A DNA stretch of 64,000 nucleotides from Solobacterium sp. (GTDB lineage Bacteria; Bacillota_I; Bacilli_A; Erysipelotrichales; Erysipelotrichaceae): contig JAFRCE010000022.1 of the NCBI GenBank assembly GCA_017404505.1, forward strand, positions 26,644-90,643. The letters are read 5' to 3'. A program made the translations under genes and the position numbers. This document shows, in pieces, positions 1-10,210 of this stretch (position 1 is its first letter; each line of letters starts with the position of its first letter). A model generated the notes under the pieces. The model searched no databases, was not told the DNA's origin, and saw nothing but the letters and a program-made list of their open reading frames with translations.

Positions 1-513
1 GGTCCGATCAGAGGAACCGGCTGTCTGGCTCTGGCGGTACTGAACGCGGAAGGTGTTTACGCCGGCTGTGAAGGCGATATGCCTAGTCTGATCTCGATGG
101 CTGTGATTGGCGAGCTGAGCGGCAATCCGGTCTTTATGGCTAATCCGTCCCGTATCCTCTCCGGCAGTGACGAAATCATTTTCGCCCACTGCACGTTGCC
201 GCTGAATATGCCGACGGAAATCGAACTGATGACCCACTTTGAGTCGGGTCTTGGCGTCGCGTTCCGGGGCCGTATTCCGGAAGGGCCGGTGACCATCTTC
301 AAGACATCCGGTCTGCTGGACAGATATTTTGTCAGATGCGGCGAACTGAAAGAGAACCTGACCGAGACCAACCTCTGCCGCACGCAGATCCGCATCGCCC
401 TCAAAGAAGAGGATCTGAACTATTTCCTGACCAGATCCATCGGCAACCACCATCTGATCGTCACCGGCGATCATGAAGAAGTCGTAAACGAATTCTTCAA
501 ATGGCTGCGCTGA
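1..513 (+). CDS. L-fucose isomerase-like protein, C-terminal part (5' truncated by window)
   Basis: The frame is open from base 1 and ends at TGA 511-513, leaving about 170 residues of the C-terminus. Residues near the start read GCLALAVLNAEGVYAGCEGD, followed by SLISMAVIGELSGNPVFMAN; the CEGD and Gly-Asn-Pro blocks recall the C-terminal half of the L-fucose/L-arabinose isomerase-like family (COG2407). That family interconverts aldoses and ketoses using Mn2+, but many COG2407 members are of unknown specificity. The start and the catalytic Glu/Asp residues lie outside the window, so the substrate cannot be judged. A strong terminator follows directly, so this gene ends its transcription unit and is separate from tdh. 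Family assignment is by eye. Confidence 0.65.
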   Translation, partial: GPIRGTGCLALAVLNAEGVYAGCEGDMPSLISMAVIGELSGNPVFMANPSRILSGSDEIIFAHCTLPLNMPTEIELMTHFESGLGVAFRGRIPEGPVTIFKTSGLLDRYFVRCGELKENLTETNLCRTQIRIALKEEDLNYFLTRSIGNHHLIVTGDHEEVVNEFFKWLR

Positions 514-534
514 GAAAAGCGTGAATTCAAAAGG

Positions 535-561
535 GAACTTCAAATCTGAAGTTCTTTTTTT
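535..561 (+). terminator. Intrinsic terminator after the isomerase-like gene
   Basis: A perfect 8-bp stem, GAACTTCA (535-542) with TGAAGTTC (547-554), has a 4-nt loop and is followed by seven T residues. Confidence 0.9.
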
Positions 562-573
562 CTGTTTGTCTTT

Positions 574-579
574 TATAAT
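574..579 (+). promoter_or_regulatory. -10 box of the tdh operon promoter
   Basis: A perfect TATAAT sits 64 bp before the tdh start, just downstream of the preceding terminator. No good -35 hexamer is seen. The tdh ribosome site, GGAGG at 629-633, is well placed. Confidence 0.55.
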
Positions 580-642
580 GAAAGGGAAGATGAAGTAACA
601 GCTTCATGAATCATTGAAATATCATACAGGAGGAATTTTTTC

Positions 643-1716
643 ATGACTCAGCTTCAGGACGGAATGATGTGGGCTCTCGTCAAGGAAAAGCGGGAGGAAG
701 GCATCTGGATGAAACGCGTCCCGATTCCCAAACTTGGAACCAATGACGTAAAGATCAAGATCCGCAGGACTGCCATCTGCGGCACTGACGTGCATATTTA
801 TCAGTGGAACAAATGGGCTCAGCACACGATCGACACCGGCCGGGTAATCGGCCACGAGTATGTCGGCGAGATCGTGGAAGTCGGCGCCGGTGTGCGCGGC
901 TTCAAGGTCGGCGATCTGGTTTCAGGTGAAGGACATATTACCTGCGGCAAATGCCGTAACTGTCTGGAAGGACATAAAGAGAACTGCCGCAATGCCAAAG
1001 GTGTCGGTGTCAACCGGGACGGAGCGTTCGCGGAGTATCTGGTCATTCCGTGGGTCAACGTCTGGCCTTGCAATCCGAACATTCCGGAAGAAATGTATGC
1101 CATTTTCGATCCGTTTGGCAATGCCACCCATACCGCGCTGTCCTATGACTGCCTGGGTGAGGACGTGCTGATCGCCGGTGCCGGTCCGATCGGCTGTATG
1201 GCGGCTGCCATTGTCAAATTCGCCGGTGCGCGGCATGTCGTCGTTACCGACTTCAACCAGTACCGTCTGGATATGGCGAAGAAACTTGGCGCGACACGAG
1301 TGATCAACCTGAATGAGGAAAAGCTGGAAGATGTCATGGAAAAGATCGGCATGCAGGAAGGCTTCGACGTCGGTCTGGAAATGTCCGGTTCACCGGCGGC
1401 CCTGAATTCGATGATCCATAATATGAAGCACGGCGGCAATATCGCTCTGCTCGGTCTGCAGGAAACAGACACCGTCGTTGACCTGGAAACAGTGATTTTC
1501 AACGGTCTGAATATCAAAGGCATCTACGGCCGCAAGGTCTGGGATACCTGGTATAAGATGACAACGATGCTGCAGGCGGGTCTGAAGATCGACGATATCA
1601 TTACCCATCATTTCGATGCCCGCGATTACGAAAAGGGATTTGCCGCGATGATTTCCGGCCAGTCCGGCAAGGTCATTCTCGACTGGACACATATCAATGA
1701 GGAGAAACCAGAATGA
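643..1716 (+). CDS. tdh: L-threonine 3-dehydrogenase
   Basis: Zinc- and NAD-dependent medium-chain dehydrogenase that oxidises L-threonine to 2-amino-3-ketobutyrate in the cytoplasm. It has 357 residues against about 341 in E. coli. Catalytic zinc ligands are Cys46 in ICGTDVHIY and His71-Glu72 in GHEYVGEI. The structural zinc site is the four-cysteine lobe C101, C104, C107, C115. The Rossmann glycine motif GAGPIG follows at about residue 179. The start is fixed by AGGAGG ten bases upstream. Its stop overlaps the kbl start by 4 bp, so the unstable ketobutyrate product is probably handed to a translationally coupled partner. The gene order and the HIY-W block make tdh much more likely than another sorbitol-type dehydrogenase. 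Confidence 0.93.
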   Translation: MTQLQDGMMWALVKEKREEGIWMKRVPIPKLGTNDVKIKIRRTAICGTDVHIYQWNKWAQHTIDTGRVIGHEYVGEIVEVGAGVRGFKVGDLVSGEGHITCGKCRNCLEGHKENCRNAKGVGVNRDGAFAEYLVIPWVNVWPCNPNIPEEMYAIFDPFGNATHTALSYDCLGEDVLIAGAGPIGCMAAAIVKFAGARHVVVTDFNQYRLDMAKKLGATRVINLNEEKLEDVMEKIGMQEGFDVGLEMSGSPAALNSMIHNMKHGGNIALLGLQETDTVVDLETVIFNGLNIKGIYGRKVWDTWYKMTTMLQAGLKIDDIITHHFDARDYEKGFAAMISGQSGKVILDWTHINEEKPE

Positions 1717-2915
1717 ATAAGACAGAAATACTGAATCATTACAAACAGGAAGTTGACGATATCCGGGCTGCCGGTCTGTTCAAGGGCGAGCTGCCGATCG
1801 TCTCCGCGCAGGGAGCGCATGTGAAACTGGCCGATGGCCGGGAAATGCTGTGTATGTGCGCCAATAACTATCTCGGTCTCGGTGACAGCCCGCGGCTGAT
1901 CGAAGCGGCTAAGAAGACCTATGACAACCGTGGCTACGGCGTGGCTTCCGTCCGCTTTATCTGCGGCACGCAGGACATTCACAAACAGCTGGAAAAGAAG
2001 ATTTCCGAATTCCTGGGAACGGATGACACGATCCTGTATTCCTCCTGCTTCGATGCCAACGGCGGCCTGTTTGAAACCCTGCTGGGCCCCGAAGACGCGG
2101 TGATCAGTGACGAACTGAATCACGCATCCATTATTGACGGTGTCCGCTTATGCAAGGCGAAGAGATACCGCTACAAGAACAACGACATGGCTGATCTGGA
2201 AGAAAAACTGAAGGAAGCCGATGCGGCCGGGGCAAGGATCAAACTGATCGCGACGGACGGTGTCTTCTCGATGGACGGCATCATCTGCAACCTCAAGGGC
2301 ATCTGTGATCTGGCGGACCAGTATGACGCGCTGGTCATGGTCGACGACTCCCACGCTGTCGGTTTTGTCGGCAAGAAGGGCAGAGGCACAGCGGAATACA
2401 ACGGTGTCGAAGGCCGGGTAGACATCATCACCGGCACCCTCGGCAAGGCACTCGGCGGCGCATCCGGCGGCTATACGTCAGGCCGTAAGGAAATCATTGA
2501 CCTGCTGCGGCAGAGAAGCCGTCCGTATCTCTTCTCGAACTCTCTGGCTCCGGCCATTGCCGGTGCCAGCCTCGAGCTGTTTGACATGCTGGCGGAAAGC
2601 ACCGCATTAAGAGATCATCTGGAAGAAATCACGGCTTATTACCGCAAGCAGCTCGTCGACAACGGCTTTGACGTGATTCCAGGCACCCATCCATGTGTGC
2701 CGGTCATGCTGTATGACGAAGTGAAAACAGCCGAATTCGCGAAGCGGATGGTGGACAAGGGCGTATATGTCGTCGCTTTCTCCTATCCGGTCGTTCCAAA
2801 AGGCAAAGCCCGTATCCGCACCCAGGTCTGCGCGAGCCACACCAAAGAAGACATTGACTTCGCGGTGAAGTGCTTCAAGGAAGTCCGGGCGGAAATGGAA
2901 GCGGAAGGCAAATAA
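1713..2915 (+). CDS. kbl: Glycine C-acetyltransferase (2-amino-3-ketobutyrate CoA ligase)
   Basis: PLP-dependent alpha-oxoamine synthase, 400 residues, the usual length. It cleaves 2-amino-3-ketobutyrate with CoA into glycine and acetyl-CoA. The PLP lysine is Lys245 within [14 protein letters not shown], and the downstream [14 protein letters not shown] block matches KBL rather than the related AONS (BioF). [10 protein letters not shown] supplies the PLP-ring Asp and His. ATGA overlap with tdh shows co-expression; together the pair converts threonine to glycine and acetyl-CoA. There is no terminator before the following ROK kinase gene 33 bp downstream, so that gene is probably in the same transcript. 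Confidence 0.93.
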   Translation: MNKTEILNHYKQEVDDIRAAGLFKGELPIVSAQGAHVKLADGREMLCMCANNYLGLGDSPRLIEAAKKTYDNRGYGVASVRFICGTQDIHKQLEKKISEFLGTDDTILYSSCFDANGGLFETLLGPEDAVISDELNHASIIDGVRLCKAKRYRYKNNDMADLEEKLKEADAAGARIKLIATDGVFSMDGIICNLKGICDLADQYDALVMVDDSHAVGFVGKKGRGTAEYNGVEGRVDIITGTLGKALGGASGGYTSGRKEIIDLLRQRSRPYLFSNSLAPAIAGASLELFDMLAESTALRDHLEEITAYYRKQLVDNGFDVIPGTHPCVPVMLYDEVKTAEFAKRMVDKGVYVVAFSYPVVPKGKARIRTQVCASHTKEDIDFAVKCFKEVRAEMEAEGK

Positions 2916-2948
2916 CATCCAACTTTATTAATTAGAACGGAGCTGATT

Positions 2949-3866
2949 ATGAAAAAGTATCTGGCAATCGACCTCGGCGGCACAGCAATCAAATACGGTG
3001 TCGTTGACGAAAAAATGAATTTTCTCGCCCATGGCAAAGTTGACTCCCGTACTTCTTCCTACGAAGAATTCCGGGAAGACCTTGGCAAGATCGTTGCCGA
3101 ATACGGCGAAGGCGTATGCGGTATGTGCATCTCCATGCCCGGTGTCATTGACCGTATCAAGGGTTTCGCTTATACCGGCGGCGCCTATAAGTGGGTAAAC
3201 AAACTGCCGCTGGCCATGGACCTGTCCGCGTATTTCAATATGCCGGTCACCATCTGCAATGACGCCAAGGCTGCCGCGCTTGCCGAACTCGGCTTCGGCA
3301 ATCTGAAGGATATCCGCAACGGTGTGGCAATCATTCTCGGCACCGGTATCGGCGGCGCTGTTGTTATCGACGGCAAACTGCTGGACGGCAGCCATTATTC
3401 TTCCGGTGAATTCTCCTTTATCCGGGAAGACATTCATGAAAGAGGCAGGGGCATGGACATGTTCGCTTTCACCAACGGCGTGCAGGGCCTCAAAAATGCC
3501 ATCAAGGCAGCTTCCGGACTGGACGACATTGACGGTCTGAAGGCATTCAAGCTGATCAAGGAAGAACATAATGAACAGGTTCTGCAGGGCGTTAAGGACT
3601 TCTGCTGGTATCTGGCGTTCCATATTTACAACCTGCAGAGTATCATCGATGCCAACCGCTTTGTCATCGGCGGCGGCATTTCCAATGAGCCGATGTTCAT
3701 CGAACTGGTCAAAGAAGCAGTCGAAGAAAAATTCGCGACGGCTCTGGCACCGGCCATTCCGGTACCGGAAGTCGTGGTATGCAAATACCAGAGCGATGCC
3801 AATCTGGTCGGCGCGGTCTACAACTTCATGCAGGTTGTCGAAGGCGTTGACTATATTGCCGGCTGA
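2949..3866 (+). CDS. ROK family sugar kinase
   Basis: Cytoplasmic 305-residue ATP-dependent kinase of the ROK family. The N-terminal phosphate loop is DLGGTAIKYGVV (residues 6-17), the second phosphate motif is LGTGIGGAVVIDGKLLDG, and an adenosine-type motif GGGISNEPMF lies near residue 240. The ROK zinc motif (CxCGxxGC) is absent: the segment after SGEF reads SFIREDIHERGRGMDMF, as in the beta-glucoside kinase-like branch. Sugar specificity therefore cannot be fixed; glucose, a beta-glucoside or N-acetylmannosamine are all possible. It sits 33 bp after kbl with a GGAG ribosome site and is followed by a terminator. Co-transcription with threonine catabolism is seen but not explained. Confidence 0.85.
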   Translation: MKKYLAIDLGGTAIKYGVVDEKMNFLAHGKVDSRTSSYEEFREDLGKIVAEYGEGVCGMCISMPGVIDRIKGFAYTGGAYKWVNKLPLAMDLSAYFNMPVTICNDAKAAALAELGFGNLKDIRNGVAIILGTGIGGAVVIDGKLLDGSHYSSGEFSFIREDIHERGRGMDMFAFTNGVQGLKNAIKAASGLDDIDGLKAFKLIKEEHNEQVLQGVKDFCWYLAFHIYNLQSIIDANRFVIGGGISNEPMFIELVKEAVEEKFATALAPAIPVPEVVVCKYQSDANLVGAVYNFMQVVEGVDYIAG

Positions 3867-3880
3867 ACAGAACTGCGAAA

Positions 3881-3910
3881 AGGGACGGACAGATGTCCGC
3901 CTCTTTTTTT
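3881..3910 (+). terminator. Intrinsic terminator of the tdh-kbl-ROK operon
   Basis: Stem AGGgaCGGAC / GTCCGcCT with a short AGAT loop, followed by a run of seven T residues at 3904-3910. Confidence 0.8.
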
Positions 3911-3974
3911 CGGGCAGTATGATTTGTTTCAGCAGGGATTCAAAGTATCATGAAATGACACAGGAGGAGACAGA

Positions 3975-5330
3975 ATGAAAAAGATATTCGGTGATAAGGA
4001 ATTTATCTGGAAACTGGCCGCCATCGCTCTGCCGCTGGCTCTGCAGTCAGTGGTCAACCTGATGGTAAATCTGATCGATACCATCATGGTCGGCAAACTG
4101 GGTGATATCGCGCTTTCCTCCGTGAATATCTGTTCACAGTTTCCTTATCTGTACATGACTGTTTTCATGGGCATTGCCAATGCCGCGCTGGTCATCTGTT
4201 CGCAGGCCTGGGGAAACAACCGGCCGGACAAAGTGAAAACGATGATGGCTGCCTGTCTGAAACTGGCTGCGCTGATCAATGCCGTCTTCTTTCTGCTGGC
4301 ATTTCTCTTTCCGTCCGGCATCACAGCCATCTACACAGACAATGCCGGTATCATTGAAACCGGCGGGGTATATCTGAAGATCCTGTCATTCACGCTGCTG
4401 TTTCAGTCATTTTCACAGATCATTGTCACCTTGCTGAGGAGTGTCGGCGTGACCAGGCTCGGCTTTGTGACATCACTTTTTTCCTGCATTGCCAATGTCT
4501 TCTTCAACTGGATGTTTATCTTCGGCAATCTCGGTGCTCCGGCCATGGGCGTCAGCGGCGCCGCTGTCGGCACGGTCATTGCCCGAATCCTGGAATTCGT
4601 CATGGCGGCCGGTTATCTGCTGATCGACGGCCGGCTCAGTTTCCGTCTTCCGGATCTCTTTCTGAAAATGGAAAAGGATATGCACTCTGACTTTATCAAA
4701 CTCGGCACGCCGGGTGTGATTTCGGAAGTGACCGGCAATCTCAATGTGTCGGCAGCCGCGATGATCACCGGCCGGGTCAGTGAGTATTACATAGCCGCCA
4801 ATACGATCGTGCATAACATCTGGACGATCTCCTCACTGTTCATGTTCGGTATCGCCATGGGCTCTTCGGTCATCATCGGTCATGAGATCGGTGCCGGACG
4901 GCGGGAAAGAGCGCAGGAATACGCTGATCATCTGATTTATCTGGCCGGTCTGATCGGTCTGCTTGCGGCGGTATTGATCCAGATCATCGCGCCGCTGATC
5001 ACATCCTTCTTCGATGTCAGTGCGCAGGCTAAGGAAACAGCGTTCATTCTGAAAAACGCGGCCAGTATCTGCGTCTTCTTCCTGTCGATGCAGTTCACCA
5101 TCTGCAAAGGCATTCTGCGGGGCGGCGGTCAGGCGGCGGCTTTTACCAAAGTGGACCTGATCACCTGCTGGCTCGTCAATATTCCGGTCGGCTTCGTGAC
5201 TGCTCTCGTTCTGCATGCCAATCCGTTCTGGATCTATCTGTCATTGCGTATTGATTATCTGATCAAGACCATATGGGGTCTCTGGAAAGTGAAAAAGACC
5301 GACTGGATCATCCGTCTGAATGTGGAATGA
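3975..5330 (+). CDS. MATE family efflux transporter
   Basis: A 451-residue membrane protein with about 12 hydrophobic helices in two six-helix bundles, typical of MATE cation/drug antiporters. The N-terminal block LPLALQSVVNLMVNLIDTIM with MVGKLG just after it is characteristic, as is the repeat-equivalent GTPGVISEVTGNLNVSAAAM at about residue 240. It would export cationic compounds using a Na+ or H+ gradient. The start is supported by AGGAGGAG spaced eight bases before ATG. It lies alone between two terminators, so it is probably monocistronic. Substrate is unknown; no regulator is adjacent. Confidence 0.88.
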   Translation: MKKIFGDKEFIWKLAAIALPLALQSVVNLMVNLIDTIMVGKLGDIALSSVNICSQFPYLYMTVFMGIANAALVICSQAWGNNRPDKVKTMMAACLKLAALINAVFFLLAFLFPSGITAIYTDNAGIIETGGVYLKILSFTLLFQSFSQIIVTLLRSVGVTRLGFVTSLFSCIANVFFNWMFIFGNLGAPAMGVSGAAVGTVIARILEFVMAAGYLLIDGRLSFRLPDLFLKMEKDMHSDFIKLGTPGVISEVTGNLNVSAAAMITGRVSEYYIAANTIVHNIWTISSLFMFGIAMGSSVIIGHEIGAGRRERAQEYADHLIYLAGLIGLLAAVLIQIIAPLITSFFDVSAQAKETAFILKNAASICVFFLSMQFTICKGILRGGGQAAAFTKVDLITCWLVNIPVGFVTALVLHANPFWIYLSLRIDYLIKTIWGLWKVKKTDWIIRLNVE

Positions 5331-5342
5331 GACAGAAATCCT

Positions 5343-5379
5343 ACAGCGGAATCAGTTCATGATATCTGCTGTTTTTTTA
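5343..5379 (+). terminator. Intrinsic terminator after the MATE gene
   Basis: Stem ACAGCGGA (5343-5350) with TCTGCTGT (5365-5372), one G-T wobble, 14-nt loop, then seven T residues. The T run ends right at the -10 box of the next gene. Confidence 0.8.
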
Positions 5380-5385
5380 TATAAT
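5380..5385 (+). promoter_or_regulatory. -10 box for the 5'-nucleotidase gene
   Basis: A perfect TATAAT begins at the end of the preceding terminator T tract, 37 bp before the chosen ATG. No convincing -35 is seen. ACTAACAG at 5396-5403 lies between this box and the ribosome site. Confidence 0.55.
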
Positions 5386-5421
5386 ATATGCGGATACTAA
5401 CAGTTGAGAGGGACAGACAAT

Positions 5422-7068
5422 ATGAGGAAAGTAATTACGCTGATTATAAGTTTTTTACTGGCGGTGCCGCTTTTTGCATGCGCGCCGCCGGCAACACTGA
5501 AAGACGATCTGTATATTCTGTATACCAGTGACGTTCACTGCGGCTTTGAAGTGAATCTCGGTTATGCCAAGTTCAAGGCAATCGTCGAGGATACCAGATC
5601 CCAGCACGCCAATGTCGCGGTGGTGGATATGGGTGACAATATTCAGGGCGGTACGATCGCGGCTGCTACCAAAGGTGATTATGTCATCGATGTCATGAAC
5701 GAGATCGGTTATGACGCGGTCACGATTGGCAATCATGAATTTGACTACGGGATGGAGCAGCTAAGAAAACTGATTGATAAAGCGACTTTCCCGATTACCG
5801 CCTGCAACATCAGATATACCGGTGCCAAAGAGAATGTCCTGTCAGATATTCCGCCGTATATCATGAAGGAATATGACGGTGTCAAAGTCGCTTTCATCGG
5901 TGTGATCACACCGGCATCGATTGCTTCCTCAACACCTGTCAACTTCCAGGAAAACGGAACGTTTGTCTATGATTTCTACTCGAAAGACAAAGGCATGGAA
6001 CTTGCCGAAAAAGTACAGAGTACGGTGGATCAGGCAAGAAAAGAAGGGGCGCAGTATGTCATTCTTCTGACCCATCTCGGCCAGCCGGACGAATATCAGC
6101 CGTTTGATTCCGTTTCCCTGATTCATCATACCAATGGTATCGACGCGGTCCTGGACGGCCATGCGCATGTGACGATCATCGGCGACTATTATCCGAACAA
6201 AGACGGCAAGGATGTCATTCTTTCCTCTGTCGGCACCAAGATGCAGAATGTCGGTGAGCTGATCATCAGCCCGGACGGTACGATTTCCACTGTCCTGATC
6301 AGTGAATATGACCGGGAAGACGAGAAGATCAAACAGACTCTTACGGAACTGAATCAGGCGCTGGATCTGATGATCGGTCATAAGATCGGTGAAACAGCCT
6401 TCGACCTGCCGATGACGGATGAAAACGGCATCCGCATCAGCCGCAGCCGGGAAGTTGCCATCGGTGATCTGCTGACGGATATTTTCCGGGAAAAACTGGG
6501 CACGGATGTGGCTCTGATCAACGGCGGTGCCATCCGGAATTCCCTTGCGGCCGGTGATATCACATACCGGGATGCTCTGGACGTCGCACCGTTCATGAAT
6601 ACCTTGTCGGTCTGCCGGGCCAGCGGCCAGCAGATCCTCGACGCTCTCGAATTCGGCGCGAAGAATACGGAAAGCATCTATGTCTTTGAAGATAACCCGG
6701 TTGGTGAAGCCGGTGCCTTCCTGCAGGTTTCCGGTCTGAAATACACGATCGATACTTCCATTCCGTCCGGTGTCATCCAGGATGACAATAAGATGATGAC
6801 CGGCATCGAAGGCGAACGGCGCGTCAAGGATGTTTATGTTCTGCAGAACGGTGAATATGTGCCGCTTGATCCGCAGGCCATGTATCTCGTCGGCAGTATT
6901 GACTACGTCATCACCAAATCCGGTGACGGCAATACGGCTTTTCAGGGTGCAGAAGTCACTCTGGAGGGCGGCATGACGGACATCGATGTCATCACGGAAT
7001 ATATCGCCTCGATCGGCACAATTCCCGAACAGTATGCTCAGCCGGACGGCAGAATCACCGTAAAATAA
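5422..7068 (+). CDS. Surface lipoprotein, 5'-nucleotidase / 2',3'-cyclic phosphodiesterase (UshA family)
   Basis: Predicted extracellular metallophosphoesterase that dephosphorylates nucleotides. ATG 5422 is preferred over TTG 5404 because GAGAGGGA sits about nine bases before it. The N-terminus is a lipoprotein signal with a candidate lipid-anchored Cys in LFAC. Metal motifs appear in order: YTSDVHCG, DMGDNIQGG, IGNHEFDYG, LLTHLGQ and DGHAHV. The C-terminal 5'-nucleotidase substrate domain carries GDLLTDIF, INGGAIRNSL and a PFMNTL block. At about 548 residues it has the normal two-domain length. It stands alone, with its own promoter and no clear terminator before the next gene. Role in nucleotide salvage is family knowledge; the exact substrate is not visible. 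Confidence 0.9.
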   Translation: MRKVITLIISFLLAVPLFACAPPATLKDDLYILYTSDVHCGFEVNLGYAKFKAIVEDTRSQHANVAVVDMGDNIQGGTIAAATKGDYVIDVMNEIGYDAVTIGNHEFDYGMEQLRKLIDKATFPITACNIRYTGAKENVLSDIPPYIMKEYDGVKVAFIGVITPASIASSTPVNFQENGTFVYDFYSKDKGMELAEKVQSTVDQARKEGAQYVILLTHLGQPDEYQPFDSVSLIHHTNGIDAVLDGHAHVTIIGDYYPNKDGKDVILSSVGTKMQNVGELIISPDGTISTVLISEYDREDEKIKQTLTELNQALDLMIGHKIGETAFDLPMTDENGIRISRSREVAIGDLLTDIFREKLGTDVALINGGAIRNSLAAGDITYRDALDVAPFMNTLSVCRASGQQILDALEFGAKNTESIYVFEDNPVGEAGAFLQVSGLKYTIDTSIPSGVIQDDNKMMTGIEGERRVKDVYVLQNGEYVPLDPQAMYLVGSIDYVITKSGDGNTAFQGAEVTLEGGMTDIDVITEYIASIGTIPEQYAQPDGRITVK

Positions 7069-7082
7069 CAGGCTTTGTGCGT

Positions 7083-7088
7083 TATAAT
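7083..7088 (+). promoter_or_regulatory. -10 box for the GH1 gene
   Basis: TATAAT 46 bp upstream of the start at 7135, followed by ribosome site GACAGGAG. No clear -35 hexamer. Confidence 0.45.
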
Positions 7089-7110
7089 GTTGTTAACAGA
7101 ATTACTGTAA

Positions 7111-8571
<1,461 letters not shown>

Positions 8572-8581
8572 TCGTTTCAAT

Positions 8582-8631
8582 AAATGCAGAACGGGTGGGC
8601 GAAATGCCACATTCGTTCTGCATTTTACTTT
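8582..8631 (+). terminator. Intrinsic terminator after the GH1 gene
   Basis: A 12-bp stem AAATGCAGAACG (8582-8593) with CGTTCTGCATTT (8614-8625); the loop itself holds a small GGC/GCC pair. A T-rich tail follows. Confidence 0.85.
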
Positions 8632-8641
8632 TGCGGGCACG

Positions 8642-8647
8642 TATAAT
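8642..8647 (+). promoter_or_regulatory. -10 box for the ABC transporter operon
   Basis: TATAAT 15 bp before the first candidate start; the resulting leader would be very short. No -35 recognised. Confidence 0.45.
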
Positions 8648-8662
8648 AGGACTTAGTAACAA

Positions 8663-10210
8663 ATGGTGATGAATATGAATTTAAGTTGGTTGGAACCGTA
8701 TATTACGGTAATCAGTCAGATTGCTTTGACTGTCGGCCTGTGGGCGCTGCTGAAAAAATGCGGGAATAAAGGCTGGTATGCCCTGATTCCGGGATTCCGC
8801 TGGTACGCTCTGAGTGACTGTGTCGGCCGCGAGTCCTCCGGTACCGGGGCAATGGTCTCTGAACTGGTTTATCTGGTGCAGAATGTGCTGGCTCTTATAC
8901 TGCCGGCGGAAAATCCGGTGCTCGTACTGGTGTTACTGGGAGACCTTGTCTGCCAGATCTTCATGGCTGTTTACATACTCCGTATCGCTATGGGTGTCTG
9001 TCAGGTATTCAATGTCAAACGGTACTGGTCAGCCCTGTGGCTGTTCATCCCGGCAATCATGGCGTGCTGGTTCGGTTTCAACAGGAAGAAGCAGCCGATC
9101 TATATCGACCGTTACAATGACGACGGTGTGCTGGCCGGTACCCGGCCGGCTCAGCTGGATGAGATCATTGCCTCCCGTATTTCCGAAGAAGATGCCGCCA
9201 GACCCGGTCTGCATATCCGGCTGCGGGAGAGAACGGCTATGGTACAGTTCAAGAAACGTTACCTGCTGAAGGATGTTCATCTCGATATCCCCAACGGCAG
9301 TCTGGTCCTGCTGCTCGGCGGTTCCGGTGCCGGCAAGACAACTCTGGTCAATGCCATCAACGGTTATGAAAAAGCCGATGCCGATATCTATCTCAATGGC
9401 AGTAATATCTACGAAAACTACGATCAGATGAAATACCGGATCGGCTTTGTTCCCCAGCAGGATCTGCTGCGGATGAACGATTCCGTCAACGGTACCCTGA
9501 ATGATGCGGCGCTGCTTCGTCTTCCCTCAGATACCAGCCGGGCTGAGCGGAGAAAGATCATTGACGATGTCATGGAAACTCTGGGCATGGCAGGGAGAAC
9601 ATCCGGCCTGGTCGCGAAAAAGTCAGGCGGTCAGAAAAAGCGTATTTCCATCGGCATGGAACTGATCTCCGATCCGGATCTGTTTATCCTCGACGAACCG
9701 GACTCCGGTCTGGACGGCGTCATTGCCCGCGAACTGTTTGAAAAACTGCGGCGGATCGCCGATAACGGAAAAATCGTTATTGCCATCACCCATACACCGG
9801 ACCGGGTTGCCGATCTGTTTGACAAGGTCATCGTTCTGGCCAGGGATTCCGGCCGCTGCGGCCGTCTGGCCTTCTACGGATCGCCGGACGAAGCACGGGA
9901 ATTCTTCGGCCGTGACACCATGGAAAGAATTGTCATGTGCGTCAACCGGGAAGAAGAAGGCGGCGAAGGCAGAGCGGACGAATTCATCAACCGTTATGCC
10001 GCGATGATCAACAGAAAAAACGCCGGATCCGAAGAAACCGCTGAAACAGTCACACCGGAAGAAAAACCGGAAGACACCAAAGAGACGGAAAAGAAGCCGG
10101 CTGAAAAGACAAAGACGGAAAAGGGAAAGAAACAGTCCGGCAAAAACAGCAGTCAAAAGAATAAAAAGAAGAAGAAAAAGAACCAGAAGAAAGGAGGCAG
10201 CAGATCATGA
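8663..10210 (+). CDS. DUF5684-like membrane domain fused to an ABCG-type ABC ATPase
   Basis: A 515-residue fusion. Residues about 1-140 form four or more hydrophobic helices with LKKCGNKGWYALIPGFRWY, resembling DUF5684-type small membrane domains. A linker follows, then a complete ATPase: Walker A LLGGSGAGKTT near residue 218, Q-loop VPQQD, signature SGGQKKRISIG and Walker B LFILDEPDSGLDG, all closest to the ABCG/White subfamily. After residue about 430 comes an acidic stretch and then an extremely Lys-rich tail. The permease is separate and overlaps by ATGA. Three in-frame ATGs (8663, 8669, 8675) compete and the ribosome site is weak, so the start is uncertain by a few residues. Substrate unknown. 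Confidence 0.8.
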   Translation: MVMNMNLSWLEPYITVISQIALTVGLWALLKKCGNKGWYALIPGFRWYALSDCVGRESSGTGAMVSELVYLVQNVLALILPAENPVLVLVLLGDLVCQIFMAVYILRIAMGVCQVFNVKRYWSALWLFIPAIMACWFGFNRKKQPIYIDRYNDDGVLAGTRPAQLDEIIASRISEEDAARPGLHIRLRERTAMVQFKKRYLLKDVHLDIPNGSLVLLLGGSGAGKTTLVNAINGYEKADADIYLNGSNIYENYDQMKYRIGFVPQQDLLRMNDSVNGTLNDAALLRLPSDTSRAERRKIIDDVMETLGMAGRTSGLVAKKSGGQKKRISIGMELISDPDLFILDEPDSGLDGVIARELFEKLRRIADNGKIVIAITHTPDRVADLFDKVIVLARDSGRCGRLAFYGSPDEAREFFGRDTMERIVMCVNREEEGGEGRADEFINRYAAMINRKNAGSEETAETVTPEEKPEDTKETEKKPAEKTKTEKGKKQSGKNSSQKNKKKKKKNQKKGGSRS